Assembly: GCA_963854835.1 (NCBI GenBank) | Contig: OY978526.1 | Span: 76,728,418-76,792,417 of the forward strand | From: Megamerina dolium | Lineage: Eukaryota > Arthropoda > Insecta > Diptera > Megamerinidae | Direction: 5' to 3' | DNA length: 64,000 nt | Shown: positions 58,693 to 64,000 of the stretch, one piece after another | Position numbering within the stretch: the first letter of the stretch is position 1 | Layout: each line of letters starts with the position of its first letter | Position numbers and translations under genes: made by a program | Notes under the pieces: generated by a model | Databases searched by the model: none | What the model saw: only the letters and a program-made list of their open reading frames with translations | What the model was told of the DNA's origin: nothing

Positions 58693-59865
58693 TTAATCGA
58701 AATATGCGCCCATACTATCGATACACTCTTGCCTTTTTAGCGGTAGCTCATTTATCCCTCTGCTGTAAAAGCCTGGTTCTCGGGAGTCGATGAACTGTTG
58801 GAACGCATTTTTAAGAGCCTCTTCGAAATTAAATTTTTTTCCTACCAGAAAGTTGTCCAAATTCCGAAAGAAGTTGTAATCGGTGTGTGTAAGGTTGGGT
58901 GAATATGGTGGGTGACGGAGGGTTTCCAAATGCAACTCCTGTAGCTTTGCCACAGCCATTTGTGTAGTATATGGTCGCGTGTTATCATACAATATGATTG
59001 AGGTTAATTGGTTGACCAATCTCGGCTGTTTAATCACAAGTTTCCGCATCATTTCGTCCAGTTGCATACGGTAGACATTCGCCGTGATCGATTCGCACGG
59101 TTTCATGAAACTGTGGTGCATTACACCACCATCAGACCACCAAACAGTCATCATCAGCTTCTTCTGATGGATGTGTCGTTGTGGGCAATGTTTCGGTGCT
59201 TCATCTCGGTCCAACCGAGGCTTACGGTAGGCATTCGCTGTGATCGATTCGCCCGGTTTCATGAAACTGTGGTGGATTGCACCGCCTTCAGACCACCAAA
59301 CGGTCACCATCATCTTCTTCTGCTGGATGTGTCGCTTCGGGCAGAGTTTCGGTGCTTCATATCAATCCAACCACTGCGATGCGATTGTCGTAAAGGATCC
59401 ATTCCTCATCACACGTAACAATTCCATTCAAAAATGGTACGCTTTTGTTGCGAGTAAGGAACGAAAGGCAAATTTCGAGACGATGGCGTTTTTGATCATC
59501 GTTCAATTCGTGTACTACCCACTTGTCCAGGATTTTCACCTTGCCGATTTGAGCCATATGGATTAGTATTGTTTCCTTGGATATATCAAACATCCACGAT
59601 AAATTGTGTCACTTTGGGCCGGATTCGATACGATTGTGGCTCTCAGCAAGTCGTTAACTACCTTCGCCTCAGGTCGTCCACTTGGTTCATTCGTCAGATC
59701 AAAGTCACCAGAATGGAACTTCACAAACCAACAGGATACTGTCTGTTTTGAAGTGACTTCAGTGCCATACAAAGCGTTAATATTCCGAGCTGTTTCCACC
59801 GCTTCGATTTCTCGGTGGAACTGGTACTTCTTCAAAACACGAATTTCGCTATTTTGCATTGTCAC
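58693..59865 (-). pseudogene. Mariner transposase, cecropia (Hsmar1)-like, with internal duplication
   Basis: From a Met at 59865 the minus strand gives an HTH region (FHREIEAVETARNINALYG), LDKWVVHELNDDQ, IVTCDEEWILYDN (first Asp), MMVTVWWSEGGAIHHSF, IILYDNTRPY (second Asp), YSPNLTHTDYNFF (third Asp, 34 residues after the second, DD34D) and ends SMGAYFD with a stop at 58693-58695. At least two frameshifts split the N-terminal half. A 156-bp segment is duplicated in tandem (59067-59222 and 59223-59378) without breaking the frame. The block WWS..G.IH.SF.KPGE..T is characteristic of cecropia-subfamily mariners. Confidence 0.88.
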
Positions 59866-59869
59866 ACTG

Positions 59870-60336
59870 AAATCAATATACAGTAAATATTTCAGTATTT
59901 TTATTGAAATTAAAATGACTTATAAAGAGGATAACTGTACCTTTAAACAAATGATGTTCAAATAATTATTCGGAGTAAAGTTATATGGCATTAGAGTTGA
60001 GCAAACAAAATTAAAAATCAGAAAATAATCATTGCATATTTCCTTACTTACTTTTTAGTTATCACTTATAATTATTACAGTCCCTATAGATTACAAATGT
60101 ATTTACCAACTCAACTCCTTTAACATAGACACAGACGTACTACATAGTTTAAGTCAATATACATATATATTTAGATTTGCCCTTGCACTGGCGCTTACCT
60201 GCCCTCTCACACCAATCACCTACTGTATATTCACACATACGTACGCATAAAGTAAAAACCCACATATATATTCATAAACCTTAATATTGCCTGTCCTCCT
60301 ACACATACAATAATTTTCCCATACTCTAAGAAACAC

Positions 60337-60369
<33 letters not shown>

Positions 60370-60675
60370 TCTGTCCATTCCATTTAAAAGCTTTACGCTC
60401 TTTCACAAAGAAAAACTGACAAGGCCAAAATGAATATCATATCTCCCACGTTTTCTTTCTCTTTTCCTTGCTTATGCTTTTGCTTACGTTATAGCTTTTT
60501 CTTTTCTGTTTCACATTCATTTTAAGCTACCTACATACAAACAGCGCCATTTTTTCTTTGTTATGAATTTGCAGAAATATAAACAAAAATTCAAATAAAA
60601 TAAAATACGGAGAACAGACAAATCGTAAATATGGAGGACATGTGTACCCACGTAGCCTAATGATTTTTGTTGTTG
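59870..60675. other. AT-rich non-coding stretch with CT repeat
   Basis: A (CT)n tract lies at about 60336-60369. No coding exon, terminal repeat of the neighbouring mariner or RNA gene was identified. Confidence 0.55.
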
Positions 60676-60686
60676 CAAGGATATTA

Positions 60687-60966
60687 AAAATAAAAATAAT
60701 AAATATGTGACATTTGCTGGCCTCGAAGGGCTCTTTGGACGAGTTGCTCTTCCAGTGCTGTCACTTTTTTTGAGTTTTATCACAGAGTTCTTTTAGAAGC
60801 TTTTCCATGGCAAATTGTTACTGCTGGAAGAATTACCAATTGCTTGCCCACAGGTGGGTATCGTTCGAAAGAACAACTTTTCGGCTGAAGTTGTGCTTCA
60901 ACTGGAGATTAAACCCACAACCTACAAATCAGAGGGCCAACACACCAACCACTGAGCTACAGCACC
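60687..60966 (-). mobile_element. SINE with intact ends, tRNA-like head and 11-bp target duplication
   Basis: Both ends are defined by CAAGGATATTA at 60676-60686 and 60967-60977. On the minus strand the head begins GGTGCTGTAGCTCAGTGGTT (A box TAGCTCAGTGG) and continues to GTGGGTTTAATCTCC (B box with changes). The body follows but lacks about 90 bases between 'gctgtcac' and 'ttccagt', and the 3' tail is AATAAAAATA-type. It fixes the 5' end of the family at the first base of the tRNA-like head. Confidence 0.93.
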
Positions 60967-60979
60967 CAAGGATATTACT

Positions 60980-61655
60980 AACGTAAATATCGTATTCAAA
61001 AATAAATAAATAAATAATATGAATGTGGGTGTCTCTACATATACAATAATATTTAACTATATATTTGAGTAATTCAAAGATTCGTTTCGGTCCAAGTAGG
61101 CGCTACGACAAATTTAAGCCACTTTGAAGCAGGCTTAATATACCCGAATAGTCCAAAAGCAGAAAATGTTTATAGAGTAGTACAAATTTCAATTTTCAAT
61201 TCATCTTAAAATTGAAAATTTTTTATTTTTAGTGAAATTTTCATATAATTTTCTCACAATGGTGCAAACTACTTATTGAAAACAAAGTCTTCCATTTTAT
61301 TAAACGTGATCTAAATTAAATTCAATTTGAAATGTTGTTCATTTGGATCAAAATAAAACGTTCGGTAGCCGAAACTTCAAAATCGATAGAACTTAATTTT
61401 TTCTAGACCACTCTAATGTACATCCACGCAAGCAAACAAGGACATCTTTATACATGAGCGTGTGCACGAGCATGTGCGTGTGTGTGTGTGTGTGTAGGTA
61501 TTATTATAATTTTTTATTATATTTGCGTCGTAGTATATCCCTCCGATCTATGCTATGGCATGCATTGCGAACAGTGGGTGAGCTTAATATAAAAACTGGT
61601 CATAAATAAAAGTTTTTTGTAATTTTATACACGCATTTTTCAAGATAGAATGTAA
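60980..61655. other. Non-coding stretch
   Basis: AT-rich, with a GT repeat at about 61479-61496. Nothing coding is seen. Confidence 0.55.
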
Positions 61656-61659
61656 GTAA

Positions 61660-62085
61660 TTTTGTAACTATGAACTATTTTGAGTAATCAATTATTCGTT
61701 TAATCAGAACTTTGACTAATCACAATAAAATAATTCGAAGAAAATATTCAACATGTTTGAAAAAAATTTTTTTTTTTTTCAAACAAAAAAGACATAGTTT
61801 TCAATAATTATTTATAAAAGAAAGTCATTCAAATTTTTATTTCGAAAATTAAATTAAATACAAAATTTTCTGATTAATCAAAATACTGATTAAATAATTA
61901 TTTATTTTTTGATTAATCAAAATTTTGATTAATTGAATCAAATTAAGCCAAATGAAGATCAAAATGTGCATTAGCCATAATAAAAATTTAAACGTTTTTT
62001 AAATATTTGTAAAATAGTGTTAAAAATCGAGTTATTAGAATCAAAATCACATTGTTTAATGAAACGATTAATTGCACAGCCCTAA
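61660..62085 (-). repeat. GATTAATC-rich dispersed repeat, copy 2
   Basis: Relative of 46874-47110 in opposite orientation. It contains several GATTAATCAAAA and TAATTCGAA motifs and ends GATTAATTGCACAGCCCT, the reverse complement of the other copy's start. The interior is AT-rich and variable. No coding capacity. Confidence 0.55.
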
Positions 62086-62089
62086 AATG

Positions 62090-63015
62090 TTTATGATGAT
62101 TATACTGCTAATTTTTGAGTATTTAAATTTATGTGATTTTTGATTCGTATTTCACCCACCGTGCATTGCGTCGTTCTTAAAGAAATCGCGTGTATATGAA
62201 ATGTTATGTTGGCGTTATGTTGGCGTTATTCGACATCGTTTTCTAGAGCAACCGTGCGATTCACCAATTCACTGTACTCTTTGACTGTCTCCTTCGCTAT
62301 CGGAAAATTGGCGGAAAATAAAGTTGGCGTTTAGTAGAACAGAGATTTGTTATGTCGCGTATCGATTTGTTTACATTTTTTTTTTTTCTGTGCAGTAATT
62401 CAAAAAAGCCTATAAACATCCTTCGACTTCAAGCTCCATACAACAACGATATACACATAATTTGTATGCTTTTATAAGTGTGTGGGCGCGTTTGTGTGTG
62501 GTTGTTCAAGTATAAAATTAAATTTCGAATGAAATTTATTTAATTCTATCGAAATATGGCAACAGTGTAATTGGCATTAAATGGAATTTGATTTTCTTAA
62601 AAGAAACTAATAGTTATGTAGGTGAAAGGTTCATGGGTTGAGATAGTCCCAAGTATGAAAATTGATTTTTTTTTCTAAATTTTTACATTGAGATCTCCAG
62701 TTTCTTTGATTTTTTGAATATATAATCAGTTATGCACGTTCAGTAATGAAATTCTAAAAATTAAATCGTTTTTTAAATATGTATTTCTAAAAAATGAGGT
62801 TAAAAATGCTTGCTTGTTTACATTGCTCCTGATCTAGTAAAGCAAGTAAAATCAAAAATTTTAAAGATCTAGTTTCGAAGCCAAAAAAAAAAATTGATTT
62901 CAAATGATATTCTTATTTTTCGAATATATTTTTGACAATTTTTTGCAATTAGTGTTGCTTTAACGGAGCAGCGGTTAACAAAGCCTGGGGATAAATGTGA
63001 AATTAAGTGGAAAGG
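62090..63015. other. AT-rich non-coding stretch
   Basis: No exon or named element is seen. A direct repeat 'tatgttggcgttat' occurs at about 62204 and 62216. Confidence 0.55.
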
Positions 63016-63019
63016 GTGA

Positions 63020-63265
63020 ATTGAGTTAATGTCGAAATTTGTTTGCAATAATGTCGAAATTTGTTAATAGAGAAAAAATATTTTCCATATTATTGCAAAA
63101 ATTTATGCAATAATATTGAAATGGAAATTTTTGCAAAATTTCATTTCGACATTATTTCAAAAATGTTTGCATTAATGTAGAAAATGTCCATTTCGACATT
63201 ATTACAAAACTTGTTGCAATGATTGCAATGACGTCGAAAAGCATTTTTTGACATTAATTCATTTG
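63020..63265. repeat. Cluster of TTGCAATAATGTCGAAA-type motifs, copy 2
   Basis: At least eight degenerate copies of GCAATAATGTCGAAA or its reverse complement TTTCGACATTATTGC occur within 245 bases, in both orientations. Related to 48370-48550. The alternation suggests nested foldback growth. Origin and function unknown. Confidence 0.65.
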
Positions 63266-63724
63266 GTAGACTAATGTCAGTAGCCAAACGTAATATTTTT
63301 TTGTTCCATCTCATGGTTGTAAAAGATTTCCAAAGATATTGTGGTGAAAAATAATATTTAAACCATTTTATAAAAAACTCAATTTTGTAGATTAAACCAC
63401 TTAAGGTTAAAAACGTAAAAATTTGGCTGGAATGAAATTTTCCAACCAAGGAAAGAAGGGGCCCAATTTAATAGTAATTTTTTCCACTTTTCCGATTTTC
63501 CAAAAACTCCGAAAATAACTTTTCTCAAAAGACTTTTATTTTAAAAGAGCCACTGAAGAAAATTGCAAAAGTGACCTAAAAAATTTTAATTTTTTATACA
63601 ATTTTTAAAATGGCAAATGTCGTTTTCATGAATTTTTGTTTAAAAAAAGAGTCAATTCGAGACTTGTTAAGCATCATAAGTATGTTAATATATTTGAAAT
63701 TCATTTCCACACATTTCTGTGTGT

Positions 63725-63862
63725 CTGGCAATTTTTCCGGTAGTAACAATTTGCCAAAAATGCTTCTTAAAAGAGCTCAGTGACAATGGGTCTTTCTGGC
63801 GCAAATGTATCCTCTCAGAGAGAGGGCAGCCACAATAACCTAACCTAACCTAACCTAGTTAA
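63725..63862 (+). mobile_element. SINE fragment joined to an element end with (TAACC)n
   Basis: The first part (63727-63787) matches the SINE boxes 'ggcaatttttccggtagtaa', 'caatttgccaaaaatgcttc' and 'ttaaaagagctcagtgacaa'. It then runs into 'ctctcagagagagggcagcc' and 'acaataacctaacctaacct' (about 63834-63858), resembling a 3' end of another fly retroelement with a TAACC-type tail. The junction is abrupt near 63788. Confidence 0.55.
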
Positions 63863-64000
63863 TTTCTTCTAGCTTGCAAATGATGCCTTTAAACACAAAA
63901 CTCCTCCTATCCTACAAACTAGTCCCCTATAATACTTCAACGTAATTCATGTTATTGATGTGGTAACACGTTCTCTTTCTTCACAAATATCAGTCCACCT

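Noticed and set aside
58008..59418. Plus-strand frames overlapping the mariners
   Set aside because: They are antisense shadows of the minus-strand transposases, which carry the recognisable motifs.

Overview
The window looks like a gene-poor piece of a dipteran nuclear genome, most likely a tephritid fruit fly. It is AT-rich, full of microsatellites and homopolymers, and carries decayed mariner/Tc1 transposons, several kinds of non-LTR retrotransposon, one abundant tRNA-derived SINE and short satellite-like arrays. The genus cannot be told from the sequence; the tephritid call rests on general resemblance of the repeats and is an inference. No convincing host gene was found. Two short reading frames, 20627-20818 and 29891-30083, have splice-like or polyadenylation-like context and are offered only as candidate exons. 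The window is therefore probably intergenic or lies inside a very large intron.

Layout. 1-5.3 kb: an edge SINE copy, a duplicated mariner-like fragment and RNase H scraps of LINEs. 6.6-7.0 kb: a long CTT tract beside a LINE 3' end. 9.4-10.4 kb: a decayed Jockey-like LINE on the minus strand. 12.3-13.8 kb: a LINE reverse-transcriptase copy interrupted by part of another LINE. 15.1-16.5 kb: a SINE beside a 912-bp mariner-like element with 34-bp terminal repeats and TA duplications. 18.8-20.8 kb: LINE ends, a 173-bp (TA)n tract and the first candidate exon. 22.3-22.9 kb: first array of a roughly 150-bp repeat. 24.4-29.5 kb: LINE, SINE and Tc1 fragments and a 574-bp internally deleted mariner-like element. 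34.8-35.9 kb: second and most regular array of the 150-bp repeat. 37.6-39.7 kb: a palindrome-rich terminal-inverted-repeat element and a maT-like transposon that carries a nested SINE with an 11-bp target duplication. 41.5 kb: a 203-bp hairpin-forming inverted repeat. 43.0-45.1 kb: a SINE and another short-repeat array with a LINE 3' end inside it. 47.3 kb: second copy of the palindrome-rich element. 49.2-52.0 kb: an internally deleted LINE with a 13-bp target duplication, a 157-bp-period array and a 277-codon reverse-transcriptase ORF. 53.3-55.7 kb: third array of the 150-bp repeat with two transposon fragments inside. 57.6-59.9 kb: two mariners of different subfamilies side by side. 60.7 kb: a SINE with both ends and an 11-bp target duplication. 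The rest is AT-rich sequence in which I see nothing coding.

Nothing here forms a pathway or operon. The elements are related as autonomous and non-autonomous members of the same repeat communities. The most informative item is the SINE: a tRNA-like head with A and B boxes, at least eleven copies in 64 kb, and a 3' UUCG hairpin whose stem keeps pairing through paired changes between copies. The satellite-like arrays seem to act as landing sites, since four of the LINE or mariner fragments sit inside or against them.
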